64,000 bases of DNA, from assembly GCF_017051705.1 (NCBI RefSeq), contig NZ_JAFIDJ010000001.1:682001-746000 (forward strand), given 5' to 3'. The notes beneath the pieces are model-generated. The model made no database searches. It saw only the letters and a list, made by a program, of their open reading frames with translations, and was not told the origin of the DNA. This DNA is from Algoriphagus lutimaris (GTDB taxonomy: Bacteria > Bacteroidota > Bacteroidia > Cytophagales > Cyclobacteriaceae). The number at the start of each line of letters is the position of its first letter. The stretch's first letter is position 1. Shown one piece after another: positions 35,159-42,622 of the stretch. Position numbers and translations under genes: made by a program.

Positions 35159-35665
35159 TCACAAATTATTGTAATATTTAATCAGTTCATTTAATTGTTT
35201 GAAGTCTAATTTTCCTTTAGATAATCTGAGATGATGCATAATGGCTAGTGACTTCTTCACCCTGCTTTCAGGATTTTTCACTTTAGTAACTAGATATACT
35301 AAGCTTCTTTGTTTACCAGGTGTCAATGATTTGAAATACTTACTTCCCTCTTCATCTTGGTCCATTAATACCTGAAACTCTTCAGGTAATTTATGTCCAA
35401 ATTCACTAAAATCACTTTCTATAAAAATGGAAAGTGAATCTCCAGACTCTAATTTTAATTTGGATCGGATTTAATGGTTAATTAAAATATACCAATACGC
35501 TTTGGCTTTCATCAAAGCCATATGATATGGCCCTACTTGATTGAATTTGACCAACACTCTTCTTTGGTTCTTTTTTAGTAATTCATTAGCTAGTTCTTCA
35601 GGAACAGCTACATGGAAGCTCCAATGGTTGAATTCGAAGTTTTCTAATATTCCTTGAAAATCCAT
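35159..35665 (-). pseudogene. DUF1905/YdeI-type gene interrupted by an in-frame stop
   Basis: Reading down the minus strand from ATG 35665, the frame encodes a DUF1905 domain (MDFQGILENFEFNHWSFHV and on, RRVLVKFNQVGPYHMALM, YWYILINH), hits TAA at 35471-35473, then continues in the same frame as IRSKLKLESGDSLSIFIESD and the YdeI/OmpD-associated domain (GSKYFKSLTPGKQRSLVYLV and KVKNPESRVKKSLAIMHHL). Related full-length proteins have a Lys or similar residue where the TAA stands (typically 'NKxIR'). So one point change (AAA to TAA) would split a 169-codon gene into two fragments of about 64 and 68 residues. It may be a recent pseudogene, a sequencing error, a split gene or a recoding site. An in-frame TTG at 35701 could extend it upstream and overlap the kinase stop. 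Confidence 0.75.
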
Positions 35666-35697
35666 GCGAATTATTATTTCACTACCACCAAATGAAT

Positions 35698-37140
35698 TCA
35701 AGAACTCAAATTAAAGCTTAGCAAAAATGTGGTTCCAACTCCTTCTTCACTTTTTACGCGTATGGAGCCTCCATGGCTTAAGATGATGTTTTGAGTATTG
35801 GTTAGCCCTAAGCCAGAACCGGATTTTTTACTGGTAAAGAATGGCTCAAATAATCTTTCCAAATTTTCCTTAGGAATACCCACTCCATTATCTTTTAATT
35901 CAACTCTGCACTGCTTTCCTTTAATGTAGGTCTTAAGAAACAGCTTTCCTCCAGATTCAGGCATAGCCTCGATGGCGTTTACCAATAGGTTAATAAGCGC
36001 GATTTTTACTTTTTCAGCATCTACATCGATTTTGCAAATATCATTTTGAAAGTCTTTTGTGATCTTCAGGTTTTTCATTTGGACTCGATCCATTACTTCC
36101 TCCAAAGCCTCATTTAAAAGATCATTGATGGAGTGATTGGCAATATCTAACTCGGTAAACCTGGTACTTTCCAATAATTGGGTAACCAATTGATTGATTC
36201 GATTACAGTTTCTCTGGATTACTTCAATTAGATCTCCGCTTTCTTTCAAGATATTCTCTGGTAGCTCCATTTGAAGTTGATCAGCAGATAAAACAATGGT
36301 AGTAAGCGGATTTTTAACTTCGTGGGCTAGCAACCTAGCAATCCTTCCCGTAGAAGAGAATTTTTTAAGATTTAATTCTTCCTCTTCTTTTGCTTTCATG
36401 GCTGTTAGATCCTTGATTAGCACTTGAAAAAGGTTGGCATCCTGCTTGGCAATACTGATTAATGCATTGATGCGTGTGTCATTGTCTATTTTCAGGACGG
36501 TTTCTAAATCATACAAGTCAGATTTTTTACCCAAAACGTCCATTAAAATCAACCTAGATACTTGGTCCTCTATAAAGTCGGAAAAAAAATAACCTAATCC
36601 AGATTCTTCTGAATGAGGTTCAATCCCAAATTTCGAGATAAAAATAGGGTTAGCTTCCAGTATTTTACTTGTTCCATCCATTAATAGAAAGGGATCTCCT
36701 GCTCTTTCAAAGATGGATCGAAATTTAATGGCAGCACTATCTAGTGATTCCATTAATTGGGAATCCCGAATTGCATACCTCAAAGTACGGTCTAGCGTTC
36801 TCGCATCAAATTCCCCCTTGATTAAATAATCAGAGGCCCCTAATTGAAGAGCCTCTTTATCAATTGCACCTGTATTCATGCCCGTCAGCATAATCACTGG
36901 GGCATGTTTTTGAATTGATTTTATTTCTTGGATAAGCTCTAATCCGGTTGCTTTACCAAGTTTGTAATCCACAAGGTATACGTCAAAGCGCTCTTGGGAT
37001 TTCTCAAGCGCTTCCTCGTAAGAAGCTGCGGATTCAATCTGATAATTGGTTTCATTAATTTTTTTTAAAATGGTAGAAAAAAGGAATAAATCATCCGGAT
37101 CATCATCAACATATAAAATGCGAATGGTTTCAGAACTCAT
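35698..37140 (-). CDS. Hybrid sensor kinase: REC-PAS-HisKA-HATPase
   Basis: A 480-residue soluble signalling protein. Residues 1-125 are a receiver (ILYVDDDPDD, phospho-acceptor Asp58 in LVDYKLG, Lys in YLIKGEFD), about 135-250 a PAS domain, then a HisKA helix with His273 in LLAHEVKNPLTTI, and a HATPase domain with N box (INLLVNAIEAMP), G1 box (DNGVGIP) and G2 box (KSGSGLGLTNTQ). A receiver at the N-terminus means it takes phosphoryl input from another kinase, perhaps the CHASE3 kinase at 37705. It lies 14 bp downstream of the CheY-like gene, forming an operon. Confidence 0.9.
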   Translation of the reverse strand: MSSETIRILYVDDDPDDLFLFSTILKKINETNYQIESAASYEEALEKSQERFDVYLVDYKLGKATGLELIQEIKSIQKHAPVIMLTGMNTGAIDKEALQLGASDYLIKGEFDARTLDRTLRYAIRDSQLMESLDSAAIKFRSIFERAGDPFLLMDGTSKILEANPIFISKFGIEPHSEESGLGYFFSDFIEDQVSRLILMDVLGKKSDLYDLETVLKIDNDTRINALISIAKQDANLFQVLIKDLTAMKAKEEEELNLKKFSSTGRIARLLAHEVKNPLTTIVLSADQLQMELPENILKESGDLIEVIQRNCNRINQLVTQLLESTRFTELDIANHSINDLLNEALEEVMDRVQMKNLKITKDFQNDICKIDVDAEKVKIALINLLVNAIEAMPESGGKLFLKTYIKGKQCRVELKDNGVGIPKENLERLFEPFFTSKKSGSGLGLTNTQNIILSHGGSIRVKSEEGVGTTFLLSFNLSS

Positions 37141-37154
37141 GCTTAATAGTTTAT

Positions 37155-37598
37155 TTAGAGAGGTAACATGACTGTATTAGACCAATAATTTTCAATTTCT
37201 TTAGCCACTTTTACCAGCCCTTCAAAAGTGCCAGGTTTAGTGATGTAGCTATTGCTACCCATTTTGTAAGTAGTTTCTATATCGTCTTTCAGATTGGATG
37301 TAGTGAAAATGATCACTGGTATTTTTTTAAAATCCTCATGACTTTTGATTTCAGCAAGTGCAGTCCTGCCATCCTTTCTAGGCATGTTCAGATCAAGTAA
37401 AATGATATCAGGAACAGGATAATTATTCAAATCATCAAAAGGAGCAGATCTTTTAAGGTACTGAAGTAATGCCTCTCCATCTTCGACACAGGTGACGTTT
37501 TCTTTTGGCAGCGTTTTTTGAAAAGCTTTTATGATCAGTAATTTGTCATCATCATCATCTTCTGCGACAAGAATGTTAATTGGCTTTTTCACGAACAT
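37155..37598 (-). CDS. Single-domain response regulator (CheY/Rcp1-like)
   Basis: A 147-residue stand-alone receiver. The acidic pocket is VAEDDDDD at 11-18, the phospho-acceptor Asp69 is in ILLDLNMPRKDG, and the conserved Thr and Lys are in IFTTSN and YITKPGTFEG. The extended loop (RSAPFDDLNNYPVPD) is typical of Rcp1-type regulators that work with hybrid or phytochrome kinases. No output domain is present. It is followed by the hybrid kinase gene and preceded by the CHASE3 kinase gene with 106 bp between, where a 23-bp palindrome lies. Confidence 0.9.
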   Translation of the reverse strand: MFVKKPINILVAEDDDDDKLLIIKAFQKTLPKENVTCVEDGEALLQYLKRSAPFDDLNNYPVPDIILLDLNMPRKDGRTALAEIKSHEDFKKIPVIIFTTSNLKDDIETTYKMGSNSYITKPGTFEGLVKVAKEIENYWSNTVMLPL

Positions 37599-37673
37599 AG
37601 ATGTTTATTAAAGGCACAAGAAGATATTAGTTTTTTGCAAATAAAATAATTGTGTGAGTTATTTATTGATATA

Positions 37674-37696
37674 TGGCACAAATGTCATTTGGTACA
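37674..37696. promoter_or_regulatory. 23-bp inverted repeat before the response-regulator gene
   Basis: TGGCACAAATG-T-CATTTGGTACA: an inner CAAATG/CATTTG pair with one central base, flanked by TG and CA. It is 76-98 bp upstream of the minus-strand regulator gene. TGGCAC on the plus strand recalls a -24 element, but no -12 partner is present. It may be an operator; evidence is symmetry only. Confidence 0.4.
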
Positions 37697-37704
37697 CTGA
37701 CTTT

Positions 37705-39180
37705 TTAAGATGGAATGACTGGCAAATAAATCGTAAATATTGAACCTACCCCAGGTTCGCTTTTTGCTTGAATAGTACCGTTAGATTTTTCAATGATTTT
37801 CTTTGAAATAGAAAGACCTATTCCAGTTCCTTCAAAAGCTTCTTTTCCATGAAGACGTTGGAAAATGGCAAAAATTTTCTCTGAATATCCTTCATCAAAA
37901 CCAATTCCATTATCCTCCACTGTAATCTTGTAATAGGAAAGTTCTGGGTCTAACTGAACAATACTCTTTATTTCTTCATTGGGAGCTTCATCGCAGTTAA
38001 TTTTGATCTCGGGTATTTTCTTAGGATCTGAAAATTTCAAAGCATTAGAAATCAAATTTTGAAACACTTGTCTGAACTCGGTCTCTTTTCCGATTACTTT
38101 TGGGAAAGTTCCCACTTCAACTTTTGCCTTTTTCTCAACAATAGCGATCTCCAAGTCATCTAAAACAATTTCTAAGACATTTTGAAGATCGATTTCTTTT
38201 TCCTCCTCATTGGTAATTCTTCCAGCCCGACTATACTCCAATAAATCCGTTATGAGTCTTCTCATTCGATTTGCCGCCACCGTGATTCTATTCAGGTACA
38301 GCGCTCCTTCACCTTTAAGAGTGTCGGAATATTGCTCAACCAGTAAATCTGAGAATGCAGTTATTTTCCTAAGTGGCTCCTGTAAGTCATGTGAAGCAAC
38401 ATAAGCAAACTGCTCTAATTCCTTATTGGAGTCATCCAACAAATAGAGCTGTTCTTGTAGCTGTTCCTGATAATTTTTGATTCTTCTCGAGGCAATTTTT
38501 TGAACCTTATTGTAATGAAATATTGAAAATAAGGTGACAAAGCCTACAGAAATTGAGAATAGAGATATTAAACCAACGATAAAGGGAAGGGCATTGATAT
38601 TATTAAGTAGGGACCTATTTCGCTCCACAAATAACCTATTCTCTTCATCATTAATGGTGGTGACTGCCTGCTTGATGGTTCTATATCCACTTAGGGCATT
38701 ATCGACTCTACCAGAATTTAAAAACCCCTCTAAACTTCCATTTTCATGATAATAAGAAATAGTTTCCTCAAAGGCGGTTACCCGTTGTTTAATTAGATCT
38801 TCTAGAACTTCTAAGTTTTGATGCTGCTTTGGATTATCAATCGTGAGATCCTTTAATTTATCCAAAAGCATTTGAGCATCTATCAAAGACTGCCTGTAAT
38901 TGGTAAGAAATTCTTCTTCCCCAGATATCACAAAGCCCCTAATATTGGTTTCCCGTTCTAAAATACTTGCATAAAGTTCGCTTGTTCTTTGGAGGATATC
39001 CTGAGTTTCCATCAAAGCTGAAGTGTAGAATCCGATTCTCTCAGAAGTCCAATAGGAGATACCACTTCCTACGATGATTAAAAAAAGAGAAATGATGGAA
39101 TATAACTTAATTCGATTCATGGATAAGTTGGTGCTTTCAAATAGCTGGGAATTCCCAGAATTGGGGAATTTATTTCTCAT
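37705..39180 (-). CDS. CHASE3-domain sensor histidine kinase
   Basis: A 491-residue membrane kinase. Two transmembrane segments (about 25-45 and 185-215) bracket a CHASE3 extracytoplasmic sensor with the signature ERETNIRGFVISGEEEFLTNYR. A coiled coil then leads to HisKA with His264 in YVASHDLQEPLRKI, and a HATPase with N box (QNLISNALKFSD), G1 (DNGIGFD) and G2 (GTGIGLSI). The last residues carry no receiver. It is the likely kinase for the regulators around it. The ligand of CHASE3 domains is unknown. Confidence 0.92.
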   Translation of the reverse strand: MRNKFPNSGNSQLFESTNLSMNRIKLYSIISLFLIIVGSGISYWTSERIGFYTSALMETQDILQRTSELYASILERETNIRGFVISGEEEFLTNYRQSLIDAQMLLDKLKDLTIDNPKQHQNLEVLEDLIKQRVTAFEETISYYHENGSLEGFLNSGRVDNALSGYRTIKQAVTTINDEENRLFVERNRSLLNNINALPFIVGLISLFSISVGFVTLFSIFHYNKVQKIASRRIKNYQEQLQEQLYLLDDSNKELEQFAYVASHDLQEPLRKITAFSDLLVEQYSDTLKGEGALYLNRITVAANRMRRLITDLLEYSRAGRITNEEEKEIDLQNVLEIVLDDLEIAIVEKKAKVEVGTFPKVIGKETEFRQVFQNLISNALKFSDPKKIPEIKINCDEAPNEEIKSIVQLDPELSYYKITVEDNGIGFDEGYSEKIFAIFQRLHGKEAFEGTGIGLSISKKIIEKSNGTIQAKSEPGVGSIFTIYLPVIPS

Positions 39181-39275
39181 ATCTCGGAGTTTACCGGGTT
39201 AAGATGACATCGATAGAGGTCTAAAACCTGCTTTCTTACCAAATTAAGCCCCTTTTTTCGAATTTTTGACATATG

Positions 39276-39301
39276 GGCATGAGCATTGAATCTAAAGAAT
39301 C
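39276..39301 (+). promoter_or_regulatory. Possible sigma-54-like promoter of the small membrane protein gene
   Basis: GGCATGAGCATTGA has GG at 39276-39277, ten bases, then GA (39288-39289), one mismatch from GC. The predicted start is C39301, again a CA dinucleotide as in the paralog promoters, with a 32-nt leader containing AAACCA. Weaker than the other candidates and found by looking for them. Confidence 0.4.
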
Positions 39302-39332
39302 AAATAAAACTTAAACCATAACCACTAAAACC

Positions 39333-39485
39333 ATGAGTTCTCTATTATATTTTATCGCGGTGATTCTCCTCATTGGCTGGCTGATTGGAGTATTCGCTTA
39401 TAGTGCGTCAGGATTAATTCACGTACTGCTAGTTTTGGCTGTTATTGCAGTTTTATTTAGACTTATCAGTGGTAGGGGGATTTAA
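39333..39485 (+). CDS. Small membrane protein (lmo0937/DUF5670-like)
   Basis: A 50-residue, two-helix membrane protein: MSSLLYFIAVILLIGWLIGV, then FAYSASGLIHVLLVLAVIAV and the short basic tail LFRLISGRGI. This is the pattern of the lmo0937 family, often found near stress or envelope genes. It is too short for the usual ORF cut-off. It lies between a divergent CHASE3 kinase and a YtxH-like gene 98 bp downstream, in the block that contains the sigma-54 activator and dps, which fits stress induction. Confidence 0.8.
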   Translation: MSSLLYFIAVILLIGWLIGVFAYSASGLIHVLLVLAVIAVLFRLISGRGI

Positions 39486-39583
39486 CCTCTCCATATATTT
39501 TAAAGATATCTCCTTAAAATCGAATCAGGCTTTAAAGACTTACGTTTAATCTTAAAAAAGCTAACATTTAAACCATTAAGAAC

Positions 39584-39859
39584 ATGAACAAACAGGTAAA
39601 AACAACAACCATTTGGGTAGGCGGATTAATAACAGGTGCAATGATCGGTGCTTTTCTTTATAAGAATAAAGACCAATATGAACCTCAAAAAGAGAAATTA
39701 AACAGCCTATTGTCAGAATTTCAAAACATTGCGGCAGACCTTAAATCAAAATTACTTTCTGCTAGTCAGGAAGGATTGAATGCTACAAAATCAGCGCTTC
39801 AAACAGCAAAAGAGACCGCAAAAGAAACTGCTAAAAATGCTAAAGAAAAAGTGAAGTAA
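39584..39859 (+). CDS. YtxH-domain general-stress-type protein
   Basis: A 91-residue protein with one N-terminal transmembrane helix (TIWVGGLITGAMIGAFLYKN) and a long alanine- and lysine-rich helix with heptad-like repeats (AKETAKETAKNAKEKVK at the C-terminus). This is the layout of YtxH/YtxH-like proteins of the general stress response in Bacillus. The leader before the ATG (AAACCATTAAGAAC) resembles that of the preceding gene. It ends in a terminator. Confidence 0.75.
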   Translation: MNKQVKTTTIWVGGLITGAMIGAFLYKNKDQYEPQKEKLNSLLSEFQNIAADLKSKLLSASQEGLNATKSALQTAKETAKETAKNAKEKVK

Positions 39860-39874
39860 GGTTTATTAAAAAAG

Positions 39875-39909
39875 GAAAAGGTACAATTAATGAATGTACC
39901 TTTTCTTTT
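39875..39909 (+). terminator. Terminator of the YtxH-like gene
   Basis: GAAAAGGTACA at 39875-39885 pairs with TGTACCTTTTC at 39895-39905 and is followed by TTTT. Confidence 0.8.
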
Positions 39910-39996
39910 AATCCAAATTAGACATAATAATAAAAAAAAATAAATCAATTATTTGAGTTTAGTACTCTGAATAACCATTTCAAATGCCGAAACCTG

Positions 39997-40365
39997 ATGA
40001 AGAATAATGTGATCCTTGTAGTGGATGATGAATTAGAAATCAGAGCACTATTATCTCGATTCTTAGCTAGAAAAGGATATGAAGTGTTTTCCGCAGGGAC
40101 CCTCTCTGAAGGAAGGCAACTCGTAAATGAAAGAAATCCCAACCTAATTTTCTTAGATGTAAATTTGCCAGATGGCAATGGTTTGAAGGAATTGAAAAAA
40201 TGGTCTCAAGATTTTGATTCACTAAATGTGATCATGATGAGCGCCTTTGACCATTTAGAAGCCAGAGAAGAAGCAATCCAATCAGGAGCGCTTCACTTCT
40301 TAAGTAAGCCTTTTAACCTAGCAAGATTAGAGCAGGTTATTCAAAAAGATATTTTCAACAATTAA
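39997..40365 (+). CDS. Single-domain response regulator
   Basis: A 122-residue receiver domain. Acidic pocket VVDDELEIR at 8-16, phospho-acceptor Asp54 in IFLDVNLPDGNG, and the conserved Lys in FLSKPFNLARL. There is no output domain. It lies 11 bp upstream of the NtrC-type regulator and is probably co-transcribed with it, giving a two-receiver relay. Its receiver resembles those of NtrC-type proteins (GYEVFSAGTLSEGRQL) rather than the Rcp1 type at 37155. Confidence 0.9.
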   Translation: MKNNVILVVDDELEIRALLSRFLARKGYEVFSAGTLSEGRQLVNERNPNLIFLDVNLPDGNGLKELKKWSQDFDSLNVIMMSAFDHLEAREEAIQSGALHFLSKPFNLARLEQVIQKDIFNN

Positions 40366-40376
40366 TATTTACCACC

Positions 40377-41792
40377 ATGGCAAAGATTCTTGTAATCGAT
40401 GACAATATTGACATTTGCCAATTATTAGAGCGTTTTTTAACTAAAAAAGGCTACGATGTCGAAACCACTATTTCAGGTAAAAACGGTCTTGAAATGGTTA
40501 AAAACACGTACTATGACCTAATTTTTTGTGATTTTAAATTACGGGATATGGAGGGGCGAGATGTATTGGCTAGAGTACGAATCATTTCTCCTGGAACCCA
40601 AGTAGCTATTATTACCGGGTATGCGGATGTGAAAATTGCAGTTGAAGTTATAAAAAAAGGAGCGTTTGATTACATCACTAAACCACTGATTCCAGATGAA
40701 ATCATCAGTTTAATTGAACGGGCCTTGGCAGTTCAAAAAGAGACAAAAGTAAATACAGTCACTTTAGACAAAGCCGAAACAGAAGCAAATAAGAAGGGCC
40801 AAAAGACAGAGGCTAAATCTGATTTTTTGAAAGGAACAGGGAAGGAATCCAAAAAACTTTATAAGGAAGTAAAATTGGTAGCACCTACCAATTTAAGTGT
40901 AGTTATTTACGGAGAAAGTGGGGCTGGTAAAGAAAACATAGCCCGCTTAATTCATGATCAAAGTGAAAGAGCAGGGAAACCTTTCATAGCAGTGGATTGC
41001 GGAGCTCTAACCAAAGAATTAGCCGGTAGCGAACTCTGGGGTCATGAAAAAGGATCATTTACAGGAGCTCATGCAGAAAAACCAGGCCAATTTGAATTGG
41101 CGAATGGAGGAACCATATTCCTAGATGAAATTTCTAATTTATCTTATGAGGTACAAGTGGGTTTGTTGAGATTGGTCCAAGAAAGAAAATTAAGAAGAAT
41201 AGGTGGGACGAAGGATAAATCCATTGATGTTCGAATTATAGTAGCTTCTAATGAGGACCTTCGTAAGGAAGTTCAGGAAAATAAATTCCGAGAGGATTTG
41301 TATTTCAGATTCAACGAATTTAGTATTACTGTTCCTCCTTTAAGAGAAAGAAAAGACGATATAGAAGCATTTGCATTGCACTTCCTCCACCTATCCAATG
41401 AAGAATTGAAAAAATCCGTGAAAGGGTTCGATGATGAGGTAATGAAGGTGTTTAATGAATATGTTTGGCCAGGTAATCTTCGTGAAATGAGGAATGTGAT
41501 CAGAAGGGCAACTCTCCTAACCGATGGTGAAAAAATGACCGTTTCAGCATTACCTCCAGAAGTAGTTTATGCTCGAAAATTTAATTTTACTGATTCAGGA
41601 TCTGAATCAAAAAGTAACAGATCATCTTCAAACCATACCCCCGTCAACTTGAAAGATGCAGCTGCTGAAGCTGAAGCTGAAGTTTTGAGGAAGGTATTAG
41701 AAGAAGTAAAATATAATCGGACCAAAGCTGCCAAGCAATTGGGGATCGATCGGAAAACATTATTCAATAAAATGAAACAATACGATTTATAA
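40377..41792 (+). CDS. Sigma-54-dependent NtrC-family response regulator
   Basis: A 471-residue enhancer-binding protein. Receiver at 1-120 with Asp52 in IFCDFKLRD, AAA+ domain at about 145-390 with Walker A GESGAGKE at 179-186, the sigma-54 contact loop GSFTGA at 226-231 (GAFTGA in most), Walker B GGTIFLDEI and arginine finger region REDLYFRFNEF, then a Fis-type helix-turn-helix at about 430-471 (YNRTKAAKQLGIDRKTLFNK). It activates RpoN-dependent promoters by ATP hydrolysis. Sigma-54-like promoters stand directly downstream before dps and, elsewhere in the window, before the three secreted paralogs, so it is a candidate for their activator. The link is inference. Confidence 0.95.
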   Translation: MAKILVIDDNIDICQLLERFLTKKGYDVETTISGKNGLEMVKNTYYDLIFCDFKLRDMEGRDVLARVRIISPGTQVAIITGYADVKIAVEVIKKGAFDYITKPLIPDEIISLIERALAVQKETKVNTVTLDKAETEANKKGQKTEAKSDFLKGTGKESKKLYKEVKLVAPTNLSVVIYGESGAGKENIARLIHDQSERAGKPFIAVDCGALTKELAGSELWGHEKGSFTGAHAEKPGQFELANGGTIFLDEISNLSYEVQVGLLRLVQERKLRRIGGTKDKSIDVRIIVASNEDLRKEVQENKFREDLYFRFNEFSITVPPLRERKDDIEAFALHFLHLSNEELKKSVKGFDDEVMKVFNEYVWPGNLREMRNVIRRATLLTDGEKMTVSALPPEVVYARKFNFTDSGSESKSNRSSSNHTPVNLKDAAAEAEAEVLRKVLEEVKYNRTKAAKQLGIDRKTLFNKMKQYDL

Positions 41793-41811
41793 ATACTGGG
41801 ATTTTGAATTC

Positions 41812-41846
41812 AAAAAAGGCCCTCAATCAATTGAGAGCCTTTTTTT
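41812..41846 (+). terminator. Terminator of the NtrC-family gene
   Basis: AAAAAAGGCCCTCAAT at 41812-41827 pairs, with one mismatch, with ATTGAGAGCCTTTTTT at 41830-41845. It lies 20 bp after the stop codon. Confidence 0.85.
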
Positions 41847-42010
41847 GTGCAATTAACTCAACATTTTGGGGAAGTATTTTCATGCAGATTTGCACAGGTA
41901 TCATCCCTGATTTTAAGAATACCAAATGATCTGTTGGATCTTAAAAAAGTCTCCAAAGATTGGTGTGAAATCTTATGGTAAGCAGTGGAATCTATGGTCA
42001 TCATAATAAT

Positions 42011-42036
42011 GGCGGGGACCTTGCACTTATAATGAC
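42011..42036 (+). promoter_or_regulatory. Sigma-54-like promoter of dps
   Basis: TGGCGGGGACCTTGCA carries GG at 42011-42012 and GC at 42023-42024 with ten bases between, and keeps the TGGC and TTGCA parts of the RpoN consensus. The predicted start is C42036, a CA as at the paralog promoters. About 117 bp upstream, ATGCAGATTTGCACAGG (41882-41898) resembles the distal element of paralog 3 (GCGTACAGG) and may be an activator site. Confidence 0.7.
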
Positions 42037-42063
42037 ATGGATAACTTAACTAACACTAATACA

Positions 42064-42552
42064 ATGAACACTAATAAAGCAACACTCGAAAATCATTTAA
42101 AATTGGATAATAAGGCCATGAATAATTTGGCTAGTAATATGAATGATCTACTTTCAGATTATCATATTTTTTATCAGAATGTAAGAGGATTTCACTGGAA
42201 TGTAAAAGGTGAAAATTTCTTTGAATTACATGAAAAGTTTGAAGAGCTTTATACGAAACTGTATCAAAATATTGATGATTTAGCAGAGAGGGTAGTAACG
42301 ATCGGGTTTAATCCTAAGCATGCTTATTCTGATTATTTGAAAAATAGTATTCATAAAGAAATCACAGATGTTTCCCATGGAGAAGAATGTGTGAAGCATG
42401 TAATTGATGGATTGGGAATCCTCGCCAAATCCCACAGAAAAGTAGCTGAAGAGGCTGGAGCCGCCGGAGATATCGCTACTGAAGATATGTTGACAGCATT
42501 TGTTGGAGATTTGGAAAAAAGAATGTGGATGTTTACTATGTTTGTAAAATAA
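42064..42552 (+). CDS. dps: Dps ferritin-like DNA-protection protein
   Basis: A 162-residue Dps/ferritin-like subunit; twelve of these form a shell that oxidises and stores iron and protects DNA. The ferroxidase ligands lie in FYQNVRGFHWNVKGENFFELHEKFEELY, with the conserved His and the downstream Asp/Glu (IDDLAERV). The frame also has an ATG at 42037, but the predicted start of transcription (42036) would leave it without a leader, so the second ATG at 42064 is preferred; it gives a 28-nt leader similar to those of the paralogs. The gene follows the sigma-54 activator and ends at a strong terminator. Stress or stationary-phase expression is expected. Confidence 0.9.
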   Translation: MNTNKATLENHLKLDNKAMNNLASNMNDLLSDYHIFYQNVRGFHWNVKGENFFELHEKFEELYTKLYQNIDDLAERVVTIGFNPKHAYSDYLKNSIHKEITDVSHGEECVKHVIDGLGILAKSHRKVAEEAGAAGDIATEDMLTAFVGDLEKRMWMFTMFVK

Positions 42553-42574
42553 ATTACCAAACACAACCAAATTA

Positions 42575-42602
42575 AAAAACCGCAGCAATTGCTGCGGTTT
42601 TT
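42575..42602. terminator. Bidirectional terminator
   Basis: A perfect 14+14 base hairpin, AAAAACCGCAGCAA with its complement, flanked by A and T tracts. It serves dps and the convergent isomerase-like gene. Confidence 0.9.
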
Positions 42603-42622
42603 GTTTTTTAAGGCAACATGGA

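Noticed and set aside
35159-35365. Independent 68-residue gene
   Set aside because: It is the in-frame continuation of the DUF1905 fragment after the TAA at 35471 and represents the second half of one broken gene.
39516-39583. Sigma-54-like promoter before the YtxH-like gene
   Set aside because: The only GG in the right place (CAGGCTTTAAAGACTTACG) has no G at the -12 position; the gene may be read through from 39333 or have another promoter.
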